DNA of 35,966 nucleotides, from positions 1 to 35,966 of the forward strand of contig JAIPMN010000525.1 in assembly GCA_020650975.1 (NCBI GenBank). Reading direction: 5' to 3'. Both the position numbers and the translations under genes were made by a program. Shown here one piece after another: positions 24,801 through 32,440 of the stretch (position 1 is its first letter; the number at the start of each line of letters is the position of its first letter). This DNA comes from Apostichopus californicus. Taxonomy: Eukaryota > Echinodermata > Holothuroidea > Aspidochirotida > Stichopodidae. The notes under the pieces are model-generated. The model saw only the letters and a list, made by a program, of their open reading frames with translations. It made no database searches and was not told the DNA's origin.

Positions 24801-27800
24801 AACATGAACAAATGGCTGTGATAAGCTGCAAGCCACTATTCATGCTGCACTGAACTGAACATCATTGAAACTTCCAAATTCTACAGAACAATTGCAGTGG
24901 ATCATTGAATGTGGGTTACAGTGGCATGAAAGATTTTAAAATGCTCAAAATATCCATTTCCAAAGTTGATAGAAAGTGTTGTTTAAGTGTCACTTTTCTG
25001 CTGCTCGTAACTGTCAGGAAACCTTTAAAGTTAGTTTGGCTTTTGATTTAATAAGACTAAGATGTCACTCTTAGCAGCCTCACCAAAGTTTGATGCATGG
25101 AATTTAAGTACTTACTTCATCTTTAATTTGTAAAGCTTTTTCCACCAGAGGTTGAATCAGTTTACTGGCTAATTCTCTGCTGACATCAGGATAGCTGGAA
25201 GCCTTTGAGAGCACTTGATTTACCAAAGATGAACATAGTTTCAATTGAGAGAGTTGAGTGTGTGGCTGATAAATGGGAAAGAGTTAGACAAGCTATAAAG
25301 CACTATCAATCTTGACTTATGCAAGTACTTCAGCATCTTACCCTACAGTACATGATAATATTCTGTCCTGAAAAACCTCAAACTCAGAAAACCAAAGGTT
25401 TAGTGATTCCAAGACACTTTTCATAAATGAGCACATATAATTAAAGATGTGTGCACATGACTTTAAACAAGACAATAGCCTGGATCTGCATACAAAGTTT
25501 GAAAATCATCCACATTTTGCTTGTGAAGTTTTTGTTAATAATAGTTTTCAGATGTTACCTCTATTGACCTCAAAAGACCTTTGACTTTCACAAGAAACAG
25601 AAGGGTTATTGTACTAAGGAAGATGCATCCTGATCCACATACCACGTTTCACTTTTACCCACAATGTACAATTTGGAGTTATCACATGACAAGCCAATGC
25701 CTTGCATCCAATATGAACACAAATGCCTGTGCAAAGTGTGCTTACACATCCACAATCAGACACATACATAAACATCATTATACTTTCATTTTCAGTTACA
25801 TAATATTAAAATCTCTCAAGAATCCAACATTTGAAGGGCATATGTATACAGTCCTAGATAATATTTTCTTGTAATATTTGCTGGTTCACTGTTAAAGGTA
25901 GGAACTGAAGTCCATAAGTGCTACTTGAAGATGCTGTTTCTATCAATACTCACAGCAAGTATGGGTACAATTGTAGTATCATTTTCTGCATGACTATTCT
26001 TTTCATCAAAGCTGAAATGCATATCAAATCTGATATGAAAGAATAGACACTATGTTATTAGCAACTAGTTTGATGTTGAGTAGAAACAGAAACACACTAG
26101 TTACTTATAAGGTTTTCTTATCTTCTTTGCAAAGAAATCAAATAAGTGAGTACCTGAATTATTTGCAATAAAAGATGTAGCCAAGACAGGCAGTGCTGCT
26201 GAAACTGCTGAGCGGATGCCTGAGACACGAGTGGTCCTAGGAGAGCCAATCCAGCAATTCTGTACAAAGAAGAAATTTACTGTAAGTAGGCATCACTTTG
26301 GGATATTTCAACAAAAATTGCTGTTGATAACTCTAAACTATGTCTCTTTTAATGTTCACTGGATAGTTTAAATTTAAATTGCTTAAATGGCCAACAAAAT
26401 AGTATTCTATCACTAAACTGATTCGTTTTAGTGTTTGTAAAGTAATACTCAGAGTCTCAGACCCAATAAAACAGCAACTGTTGATAAAAACAAACCTTGT
26501 TGATGATTTTCCGAGGCACCTATTGATGTAACCAACCAGATCATTGTAACTAGAACCATCCTAGGAGCAAAAAATGGCAAGATATTAAGGCATTTAATTA
26601 ATTTGTTTTAATTTTGGAACTATGTGACTCAAATATCCCTGTGATATGTTAACACTTCAGAAGCATCAGTAATGTTAGTATTAGCTCCTGTGTACAAAAC
26701 TACTATGCATCTTTGCACTGGTCAAGTCAAGTTTTGTGTGTGTAAATAGTAGGTCAAGGAAATGCATCCAGGTTATTATACATATCAACAGCAAGTAACA
26801 CAACTAGAGCCACCAAGTTTCTGCTTTGGAAATAAGCAAATTGTGTTTCAATGTTGTAAATTTCTCTTTTGGACATATTCGATTTCCATGTAGTGTTGGG
26901 CTACTACTTATTATTTTGTAATAATAAATGGTATTGCCTGTCGCAGAAACAAGACATTTAAGGTTGGCTTAGGCAATGGGTATGCCTATACTCATGGTCC
27001 TAGGAGTTGTGATTCTACCCAGATCCACTCATTTGGGTAGTTTTATAAAGTTGTGATCTTGGCCGAAAATTTAAAGAATACTTTTGACACATATACCAGT
27101 AATGACTAACAGGCAAAGTGCAACTTACAGTAGTTGCTTTCCTCACTAACATATGCAATAGTCATTACAAAGTTTGAATACAACACTGACCCTATTGACA
27201 AATCAACACTCCAGTGTCCTTTGCAACAGTTTGTTGCAACCAAATACTGAATACCAATGTATACTAGACCTACTTGGTTTGAACACATTGAGATCCTGTT
27301 TATAGAAAAAATAGCATGAAAGCACTACAAATGACACCACTCACTTACAAATTAAAACCTGGATATTCTGAGTTTCGAGTATTTAAAATTCATGAATTAG
27401 TGACACCATGGGCCCTTAACATCTGATATGATAAGAATCAAATTCTCATTTCACAATTATTTCTACTATTAATCTACTGTAGTAAAATTGTTTCTAAGGT
27501 TGTTTACACTTCCACGTTTTGTGACACTTTTCTCCCGATACTCCGGACAGAAAATATGTGGTTTATTACACATCTTTGTGGCGAGAGATTATATTGGTCA
27601 ATTCACTCATATAAATAAGAACTCGTTACCAGAAAGCTTTGGAAAGTGTCCGGCCTACCCTGCTATTCTTTTCAGAACAGGATTTAAGAAGCATTTTCTT
27701 TTCATGTCAGAATAAAGTTGCATAACTGACAGTACTGAGAGTTTGCATTGCATCTAAGCAAGTCTTCTTCTGATGCTCTTCAATGTATACTACAAGACTA

Positions 27801-30800
27801 GTTTACTGTACGTGGGAAAAAGCCATGGTTACTATAATGAAATTTTAAGGTTTAAACTATTCTAGTTTCGAAACCAACCACTAACCAGAGGGAGACCCCT
27901 CCCAGCTGTTACTTGCCTGTAAATACATTACATATGCAGCACAAGAGTAGTTTGCGAGCTAACCCTGGCTGAAGTTCATACTGCATAAATCTAAGCCAAC
28001 CTTTGACCTCCACCTTAAATAGCAAGGAGGTTCTACTGCATATGAGGAAGTCAAATCATCATAAGTTTCGTATTTTCATTGAGACCTGAAATTTTGTAGG
28101 GTTTGACTTCTGCAAACCTTAAATTCATGAGCTTTCACCTATATCAAAACTTTCGGCAATTTTACTTATCATTTGGTACTTTACCATGCATGTGGGTTAT
28201 TCCATGGATATCAAATCACCAGATTTTGGAGTATGTTGTAGTTCAACCCCCACTAAAAATTGTTTAATTAATTGTATGCTTGGAACACCTACAATAAGCA
28301 TAATCCGAAAGTTTCAGTTGCATTGTTTCCAAATTTGCCGATTTATTACTCTTTGAAATTCCGCAATTTGGGGCTAACTTGGCATTTTCTTGACTTTTAT
28401 CAGATTTCTCAGCAATTAATCAACCTACTACCATCTTTTGACAGAAGCTCATAGATTCTATACCATAGAAATGGGAAATAAACAAATTAGGCTATACAAG
28501 CATTGTCTTGTGGAGTTAGGTCAACTAAAAAGTGCAAAAATATTCAATTTCGGTATTTTTCGCTAAAATATGTGCTACTATTAGTGATGAATTGCTCTTA
28601 AACTATTGCTTCAGGATACTTGATTCTTTCAAAGGTTATTATGTCCAGTCCAGACAATACAAAATTATGATTACAATGCTTTCCTGTAATGTATTTGTTA
28701 GTCTTGCAGCTTGAAAGTTGCAATTTCATGCTGTGATTCAGCATAAGGAAGGGTTTTTGATGCCAAGTGTTTACTAACATAACCATGTGAGAGCTGTGTT
28801 TGTGCTCACTTTATTTATACAGTAGGTATATAGTTCCTACAACATACTGTACTAAATTGCAGGGTTTTACCGTTTCTCAATATTAATTTATGAGGATGTA
28901 AAGTTGCTCTGATGTACAAAAGAGGTTGTATTTGACAGCCAATAATTCAAAAGGCATCATGTTGTAAAAATCTGATGATGTTTTCTACAAGAGGTATAGA
29001 ACCACCCTGTTTGTAAGAAACATTTCAGGAGGGTATTTTGCCTCATGAATGAAAATCCTCAAATTTTGGGAATTTTTACAAGAAACATTTATGCCTGTTT
29101 TGCTATTCCACATGTTTTTGGGCCTGGATATTGTAGTGCAAGGTCCTTTAACTCAATACTGTGTAGATTTCAGTGTCATATAAACAAATATCAACTGCAA
29201 TGTACTGTCAGGTTCTTGTTTAATTCACTTATTTCAGAGACTTAACTAAAAAATATACACTACATAAGGCTATCCTAACATGCATACACCTCCTTTGATG
29301 TTCAGGTTCTGGAGATACAGCGTTTGTGATTTCATTTTGCCTTCTGCTGACCTCAAATTACCTTTGACCTCCACCCAAAACAATAGGGTTCTTTCACTAA
29401 TTATGGAGAGGCCACATGCCACATATAAGAACTGCAGATGTTTTCTATCTTGAGATATTGTGTTTACAAACTAGGGCATCACATGCACACACCAATTTGA
29501 CTGTATAAGTTAAACTACTACACAGTCGGTGAACGACAACATTTTGCAGAAGAGAGCTGTCAAGGTGATCTTTAATAAGTTGATATCTAGCTTATAATAC
29601 ACAGTAATCCTAAGTTAAAGGTGCAGGCAGCCTCTTCAATGCACAAAACTCTTTGCCCCCAAAGCTGAAATTGTGCACAAATACACTGCCCTGGTAATGT
29701 AGGTCGCGGACCAAGCTCACCATCTACTTGCCAGTTCTGTATAGTGTTTACTCTAGAAGTTTGTCCACAAGCTCTGGATGTTACGGAAATATCACAGCCA
29801 CCTTAACAGTACATGTTCTATGATATTGGCTAGTCCAATCGTAAGGCGGTCTAGCTGAAGCCAACTAAGTAGCATGGGGTCGTACTAATTAGCGTCAACA
29901 GGCCCATTTCACGACAACTCAAGACAACTCAAGACAACAAGTTTAAAATACCATCAAATACAATGGTTGTAATCAGAGTGTATCTGGAAACACGTTTATA
30001 ACTGACTGGAACCATCGTGCATACATATTTTTCACAGGAAAAAATGTTTTTGTCGTAAAAATCATCAACTTTCTCCGTCTATAGAATTGGACGACATGAT
30101 GCTATTGCGCTTGCCCAATGACATTGGACCGCACCGTTACACTACAGGTAAGTGCAATTTTTAGTCGAAAAGGGTGCCCACACAGTCAATGTAAGAAACT
30201 CTTCATATTATAGTTTTATTTACATGGTTCTTTCATTTGTTCTTTAACTCTTTTTTTCTATCTCCATTTCTTTTTGTCCTTCTTTCTTACTACGCCAACC
30301 CACCTTACCGACACTATACACAAAGGTAGTTCCCAAACCCTAACACAAACCCATCCATATCATAATGGTGCGGTTCAAAGTCATTGCGCAAGCGCAATAG
30401 CATCACGTCGTCCAATTCTACGGACAGAGAAAGTTGACTATTTTTACGAAAAAAACGTTTTTTTCCAGTGAAAAATATGTATCCACGATGGTTTCAGTAA
30501 GTTTTAAACGTGTTTCCAGATACACTTTGATTACAACCATTGTATTTGATGGTATTTTAAACTTGTTGTCTTGAGTTGTCGTGAAATGGGCCTGTTGACG
30601 CTAATTAGTAGACCGGTAGCATGGACACTTCGAATTTCGGACACCTAAGCCTTAAATCACCCCAAAACTATATCTTCTGGTATAAATCACCTAAAAATAT
30701 ACTTGATATGGTGGGAGAAGTGTGTTATATTAAGATACACGGCCAAACTTTCTTTCCTGCAAACTGTTTTCATGTAAAGAAGAAGATTCTTCGTGATTGT

Positions 30801-31526
30801 GGAACTGGTATTTCTTTGCTAGAGTATTGCGAAATTCGGACACTCGTTCCCACAGTATGGCGCTGGTGATCAAATTGGTGGCGCAGTTGCTCTTTCAGTA
30901 ATTATAACAGACTTCATATATCTCCGTCATTTTATTGACAAATATGTAAGTACTTACTTGCACACGGGTCATTTTGGAGAGAAAATAACTGTAGCTTTGT
31001 ACTTTTTGGTGAAATTTGGCTCTTCCTGTAGGTTGTCATGGTGAAATCGTGTATTTCTCAGGGGTGTCCGAAATTCGCAGTGTTCTGAAATTCGCAATAC
31101 TGACTATATACTGTCTGATCATTGGCATTATATTAACTTCAAAGCTGTTCATATTGCCTGGCTCCTTGGGCTCTAAGCAATTAGTGCTTAAAATGTAGCA
31201 TAACTTGCTGAATATAGCCTAGAAGTACTAGGCTAGATCTAAGGCTCACTTACCTGGGCCTGACAGTAAAATTAGCAAATACCAGACTAGGCCTACAGTA
31301 GTTGCCTTACTTAGCATTACGTTAAGCCTAACTTTTACTTTTAGTCTAGCCAGCCAGCCTAAGCTTGAAACCACACCTGTCTGAAGAGTAGTAATTCACA
31401 CGTAGAATTAACTGTTGTTTCTAAAACAAGGGGGTCGCTTAAGTTAGATTCTTCCCCTTTTGACTTCAGAATTGATAAAATCAATTCCGATGTGCGAAGA
31501 GCATGCTGGTTTAAGGACGAAGCCAT
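9751..31526 (-). CDS. PELP1: PELP1 / RIX1-family ribosome-biogenesis scaffold, 17 exons, 798 codons
   Basis: PELP1 is the animal Rix1 homologue. With TEX10 and WDR18 it forms the nucleolar complex that works with SENP3, LAS1L and MDN1 in late pre-60S maturation, and in vertebrates it also acts as a nuclear-receptor coregulator. I joined 17 exons whose phases all agree, giving 798 residues. Residues 1-440 are the helical RIX1-type repeat region (e.g. FQQHCLSWLHLLL 91-103, CFALLPSIG, IHEASLQLLNAFIL). RKKKQKK (456-462) is a likely nuclear signal. CRKELYHVLLASVL belongs to the second helical block, and FCTEAITVCENLIHPRMP precedes an acidic tail. The C-terminal SIDEMLASF matches the conserved DxxxMLADF end of PELP1. 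Three LxxLL motifs are visible (99-103, 163-167, 373-377). The protein is shorter than human PELP1 (about 1130) because the Pro/Glu tail is short. The start codon lies in a transposon target duplication. Confidence 0.93.
10021..10605 (-). CDS. PELP1: PELP1 exon 16 (residues 580-774), HPRMP motif and acidic tail
   Basis: The acceptor is TTTTTTACAG and the donor CAG|GTAGGC. It begins VKEFCTEAITVCENLIHPRM, matching the SSFCSEALxTCxxLxHPRxP motif of PELP1. It then becomes low-complexity and Asp/Glu-rich, roughly residues 690-755, with stretches such as IDTEEDNTDQGEETLGSDGE. Proline is scarce compared with vertebrate PELP1. Without splicing the frame would run 17 codons past the donor to a stop near 9967. 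The CAG|GTAGGC donor is preferred because exon 17 restores the conserved C-terminus. Confidence 0.92.
10606..12485 (-). other. PELP1 intron 15, with CpG-richer transposon-like remnants
   Basis: About 10902-11130 starts ACTCAGGGGCGTCAATCC, continues with a GGGGGG run and has the palindrome AGAGCCGCATATATGGCTCT. About 11915-12060 has GGGGGAGACATTTGATTGTG and a GGGGGGACG block near GCAGTGGTGCAGCCATGG. These look like decayed DNA-transposon ends, but I found no matching inverted repeats or target duplication. The rest shows nothing. Confidence 0.35.
12486..12692 (-). CDS. PELP1: PELP1 exon 15 (residues 511-579)
   Basis: Sixty-nine whole codons lie between TTAACAG and CAG|GTAAGT: DTHLAVTRALLQCQTG, then SAVCRKELYHVLLASVLVSS. 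The CRRELYxLLLALLLAxSP signature of PELP1 is evident. Both ends are phase 0. Confidence 0.93.
12693..13028 (-). other. PELP1 intron between exons 15 and 14
   Basis: AT-rich sequence without a clear feature. A splice-like segment near 12817-12871 was considered and rejected on reading frame. Confidence 0.5.
13029..13050 (-). CDS. PELP1: PELP1 exon 14, 22-nt microexon (tentative)
   Basis: The donor AAG|GTAATT is good; the acceptor GTCAAGAAG has a poor pyrimidine tract. With exon 13 it gives LLILSCNSELSPK running into DTHLAV, closely paralleling the ILMCGPLIKEETHRRL segment I recall from vertebrate PELP1. The alternative acceptor CAG at 13043 gives a 14-nt exon that joins exon 12 directly in frame (E-L-S-P-K), skipping exon 13. 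Confidence 0.42.
13211..13230. repeat. (TAAAA)n microsatellite
   Basis: About four copies of TAAAA/AAAAT lie 45 bp before the MITE at 13275. Confidence 0.8.
13275..13522. mobile_element. Short MITE with 45-bp terminal inverted repeats
   Basis: Left end TGTGTAAAAGAAAGTTGGCC continues as TGACATTTCGATCCTAGCAG. It is mirrored by CTGCTAGGATCGAAACGTCA, then GGCCAACTTACTTTTACACA, at the right end, with about two mismatches in 45 bp. Total length is 248 bp and it is non-coding. No convincing target duplication is visible, so the exact ends and the superfamily are open. Confidence 0.8.
13667..13700 (-). CDS. PELP1: PELP1 exon 13, 34 nt (tentative)
   Basis: It sits between acceptor AATTTGTAG and donor CATG|GTATGA and would encode (D)SRAAALLILS plus two bases. 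It resembles the hydrophobic AAL...xIL helix of PELP1 that is otherwise missing. Phase fits exon 12 on one side and the 22-nt exon on the other. It was found by phase and similarity, not by strong signals. Confidence 0.5.
13701..14846 (-). other. PELP1 intron between exons 12 and 13
   Basis: No transposon end or tandem repeat was recognised. About 14040-14290 has more CpG than its surroundings but no structure I can name. Open frames here end in stops and lack similarity. Confidence 0.5.
14847..14997 (-). CDS. PELP1: PELP1 exon 12 (residues 442-492), with nuclear localisation signal
   Basis: The acceptor TCTGAACAG and donor CAG|GTATCT bound a hydrophilic linker, ESNSKEPKQDPCGPRKKKQK and on, carrying RKKKQKK. 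A helix start, VEHLYVTVLA, follows. Vertebrate PELP1 has a similar basic linker at this position. The exon ends after base 1 of a codon, so it cannot join directly to exon 15; at least one exon must lie between. Confidence 0.85.
14998..16308 (-). other. PELP1 intron 11, with a copy of the interspersed repeat
   Basis: Bases 14998-15660 show nothing clear. About 15690-16200 is a shorter copy of the repeat seen at 2448-4540 (plus orientation). It has two modules with TTGTTGAGATATCATG and TTTACAAGC, and ends in a GCACACACACACACACC tail followed by CAATTTCAAGGTTACTG. Confidence 0.65.
16309..16447 (-). CDS. PELP1: PELP1 exon 11 (residues 395-441)
   Basis: It encodes GIKCQVYQTYRTWLNGVGAS, then NAAKLIAHIMNDAHLQENPQQ, between TTTACAG and CAG|GTACAG. 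It corresponds to RTKVYxxLExWVxxxGASAG...LLxHLLSDI of PELP1, the end of the first helical region. Confidence 0.93.
16859..16972 (-). CDS. PELP1: PELP1 exon 10 (residues 357-395)
   Basis: It encodes CSNHLLPHGKVINQLLLQLL, then NWTALCDADAKVNSFKF, between CTTCCAG and CAG|GTAACT. This matches LLRFG...IGRLLPQVLNSW of PELP1. LLQLL (373-377) is the third LxxLL. Confidence 0.92.
17779..17873 (-). CDS. PELP1: PELP1 exon 9 (residues 326-357)
   Basis: It encodes TLNGSTQSCYLLMVLTGIHE and then ASLQLLNAFIL between TTTTACAG and AAG|GTAATA. This aligns with the LLLLPSIHLEALDLLSALILA helix pair of PELP1. Confidence 0.92.
18620..18707 (-). CDS. PELP1: PELP1 exon 8 (residues 296-325)
   Basis: It encodes NTFPATVIIPHRDILAMICN and then ILAVTGSSL, matching the VSVPVQEILDxICRxLxVS stretch of PELP1. 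The acceptor is TTTTTCAG. The donor is GTCTGT, weaker than the others, but phase 0 on both sides fits exon 9. Confidence 0.9.
18918..20477. repeat. Minisatellite with 150-bp and 62-bp higher-order repeats
   Basis: Monomers of about 30-31 bp built on GCATTGAGTTCTATTAGAAT fill almost the whole intron. From about 19081 to 19830 they form a higher-order unit of exactly 150 bp; GATTGAGTTCTATTGGAATG recurs at 19081, 19231, 19381, 19531, 19681 and 19831. From about 19980 to 20410 a second arrangement alternates ATCGGTGCATTGAGGTATGT with ATTGGTTCATTGAATTATGT in 62-bp dimers. It is non-coding and covers about 86% of the intron between exons 7 and 8. Confidence 0.95.
20521..20650 (-). CDS. PELP1: PELP1 exon 7 (residues 253-296)
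   Basis: It encodes AFENQVEGSDIIPLPQPTSD, then TLAEQAQRMLHIMRSMLE, corresponding to the loop and helix before LMLSSEFG in vertebrates. The donor is CTAGA|GTAAGTAAG. A GTAAGA four bases further on is a possible alternative but would break frame. A large minisatellite begins 43 bases beyond this donor. Confidence 0.88.
20651..21168 (-). other. PELP1 intron 6
   Basis: AT-rich intron. Frames on either strand are short and unrecognised, and I see no repeat. Confidence 0.5.
21169..21319 (-). CDS. PELP1: PELP1 exon 6 (residues 203-253)
   Basis: The acceptor is TTTCTTTCAG and the donor CAG|GTGAGA. It encodes TAGNCFALLPSIGGGGVGGV, then YKEAWSFYMKKLLNTLKDLF. This matches ACECYxxLPSLG...WxxxLxxLLxxL of PELP1. 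It ends after the first base of codon 253. Confidence 0.93.
21674..22700 (+). repeat. Second copy of the long interspersed repeat
   Basis: Collinear with 2448-4540: TTGTCCAAGAATTAAGTGAG, ATTTTTATTCCAAA, CAACTTACTGCCAAAGCC, CATAGCATTGGAGAATTC and ATTTCAATAGGGTTCTTGC occur in the same order. It ends in CGTGTTTACAAGCC plus an ACACACATACACACACC tail. It has fewer internal modules than the NME7 copy and lies antisense to PELP1. Confidence 0.78.
23708..23930. repeat. Direct duplication of about 95 bp, two units
   Basis: Units 23708-23801 and 23840-23930 share CACACTAAGTCAATGG, CTGTTTATT and GCTGAAATTGTGACGCAGTT in the same order, separated by 38 bp. The same CACACTAAGTCAATGGAA occurs near 33086 in the core of the foldback transposon. 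Confidence 0.8.
24307..24441 (-). CDS. PELP1: PELP1 exon 5 (residues 158-202)
   Basis: Forty-five codons lie between TCTCTAG and GTATGT. They begin RVLCGLEVLLTCMKFFPGPC and end SKSDQVAE. The pattern aromatic-P-x-x-C-G followed by a basic helix is conserved in the PELP1 family (FPRACGSL... in vertebrates). LEVLL at 163-167 is a second LxxLL. Confidence 0.92.
24442..26153 (-). other. PELP1 introns 3 and 4
   Basis: The non-coding parts are 24442-25115 and 25266-26153. About 25480-25790 carries another fragment of the interspersed repeat (GACCTCAAAAGACCTTTGAC, then a CACATCCACAATCAGACACA tail). Nothing else was recognised. Confidence 0.55.
25116..25265 (-). CDS. PELP1: PELP1 exon 4 (residues 108-157)
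   Basis: Fifty whole codons run from PHTQLSQLKLCSSLVNQVLS to VEKALQIKDE between a TTATCAG acceptor and a GTAAGT donor. The amphipathic helices align with the PELP1 segment of two helices after the QQVLQ position. Confidence 0.88.
26154..26259 (-). CDS. PELP1: PELP1 exon 3 (residues 72-107)
   Basis: The acceptor TGTACAG and donor CAG|GTACTC bound 106 bases that encode IAGLALLGPLV, then FQQHCLSWLHLLLQIIQ. The FQQHC-SWL signature is the clearest link to PELP1. LHLLL at 99-103 is an LxxLL-type motif, though it sits in a helical-repeat core and may be structural. Confidence 0.92.
26496..26560 (-). CDS. PELP1: PELP1 exon 2 (residues 51-72)
   Basis: The acceptor is TCCTAG|GATGG and the donor CAAG|GTTTGT. 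It encodes DGSSYNDLVGYINRCLGKSS, then Thr and two bases of an Arg codon. It corresponds to the short helix before the FxGLxLL repeat of PELP1. Confidence 0.82.
26561..29868 (-). other. Large PELP1 intron 1, distal part
   Basis: I searched for a further PELP1 exon and none is required, since exons 1 and 2 join in phase. About 29280-29510 is a fragment of the interspersed repeat (TTACCTTTGACCTCCACC, GAGATATTGTGTTTACAAAC, CACATGCACACACC). A short open frame at 27488-27715 (+) is unrecognised. The remainder is AT-rich with no nameable structure. Confidence 0.55.
29869..30624. mobile_element. 738-bp long-TIR DNA transposon with 9-bp TSD (Mutator-like architecture)
   Basis: Arms of about 250-260 bp are inverted copies: 29884-30146 and 30363-30609 share CTAATTAGCGTCAACAGGCC, GACAACAAGTTTAAAATACC, ATTGCGC and CGTCCAATTCT with scattered mismatches. 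The spacer between them is about 215 bp. The element (29878-30615) is flanked by GTAGCATGG at 29869-29877 and 30616-30624. A 9-bp duplication with long inverted repeats suggests a non-autonomous Mutator-like element. No transposase is present. It lies in PELP1 intron 1. Confidence 0.85.
30625..31376 (-). other. PELP1 intron 1, proximal part
   Basis: It contains scattered CGAATTTCGGACAC, CGAAATTCGGACACT and GTCCGAAATTCGC motifs (30630-31090) in both orientations. These hint at another decayed element, but no ends could be set. A 82-codon plus-strand frame at 30621-30869 spans part of it and is unrecognised. Confidence 0.4.
31377..31526 (-). CDS. PELP1: PELP1 exon 1 (start codon, residues 1-50)
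   Basis: The frame begins ATGGCTTCGTCC at 31526 and runs 50 codons (MASSLNQHALRTSELILSIL and on to TCELLLFRQ) to the donor CAG|GTGTGG. Its phase-0 end matches the phase-0 start of exon 2. The joined CELLLFRQDGSSYNDLVGYI matches the MCLLRLHG... segment of vertebrate PELP1. An in-frame TAA lies 24 nt upstream, within the adjacent transposon, and the start context AAGATGG is strong. Confidence 0.8.
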
Positions 31527-31779
31527 CTTGAACCGGTGTGAAGTTAGTTACTTATTTCGCGTTCCTCGTTCCTGGTTCGACATTCGCGAATAAGTAACTG
31601 TAGTACAGTACACATGTTACTTATTCGATAACGGATTCGATATACACCTATGGAAAGCAGAACGTTCCGTTCGATTTTTTTCATCGAGAAAGTACATTTT
31701 AGTGTATTTTTCCAAAGATAATGAGGGCTTATCAATGGGTCATACGAACTCTGAAGACGATGTAGACTCAATTACCACA

Positions 31780-32440
31780 ATGCGTCTTCCCCGGTCCAAA
31801 CAGTGCTTGATCAAGCATTGGTCGACCAATCATCATCACTTATTAATTGGATGTAACGGGGCCACGAAAAACGTTGGGCCCTAATCAAATCAAGCACGCA
31901 TTGGACCACCAAACCAATAAGTATTATGAACTGTAATGACATGGTAGAATACCATTCTTAATCATTTTGCCCGGTCAAAGAGTGCTTGACCAATTCACAT
32001 GACCACTACACAATCACTTCTTAAATGGATGTAACGGGACATCGAAAAAGCTTTGGGCCCTAATCAAGTCCCAAACGCCTTGGACCACATAACCAATGGA
32101 TCATATAAACCCTAAGGACAATGCAGAAGAGTACCATAATGCGTCTTGCCCGGTCCAAAGAGTGCTTGGTCAATTCGCCCGGAAATGACCACTACACCAT
32201 CACTTCTTGAATGAATACAAAGGGACCACGAAAAAGCTTTGGGCCCTAATCCACCCAACACGCCTTGGATCACCTAACCGATGGGTAACATGAACTCTAA
32301 TGACAATATAAAAGAGTACCATAATGCGTCTTGCCCGGTCCAAAGAGTGCTTGACCAATTCAATTGACCACTACACCGTCACTTCGGAATACAAAGGGAC
32401 CACGAAAAAGCTTTGGTCCCTAATCCATCCAGCATGCTTC
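31780..32440 (+). repeat. Left-arm tandem array, about 180-bp units
   Basis: Four units start near 31782, 31960, 32138 and 32322. Each has GCGTCTTGCCCGGTCCAAAG, AGTGCTTGACCAATTC, CCATCACTTCTT and CCACGAAAAAGCTTTGG in the same order. They are diverged from each other and are inverted copies of the right-arm array. Confidence 0.9.

Noticed and set aside
27488-27715. 75-codon plus-strand frame in PELP1 intron 1 as a nested gene
   Set aside because: It has no recognisable domain or splice partners and its codons look unconstrained; a frame of this length is expected by chance.
30621-30869. 82-codon plus-strand frame as a gene or transposase fragment
   Set aside because: It starts inside the 9-bp target duplication of the neighbouring element and contains scattered repeat motifs, with no transposase-like residues.
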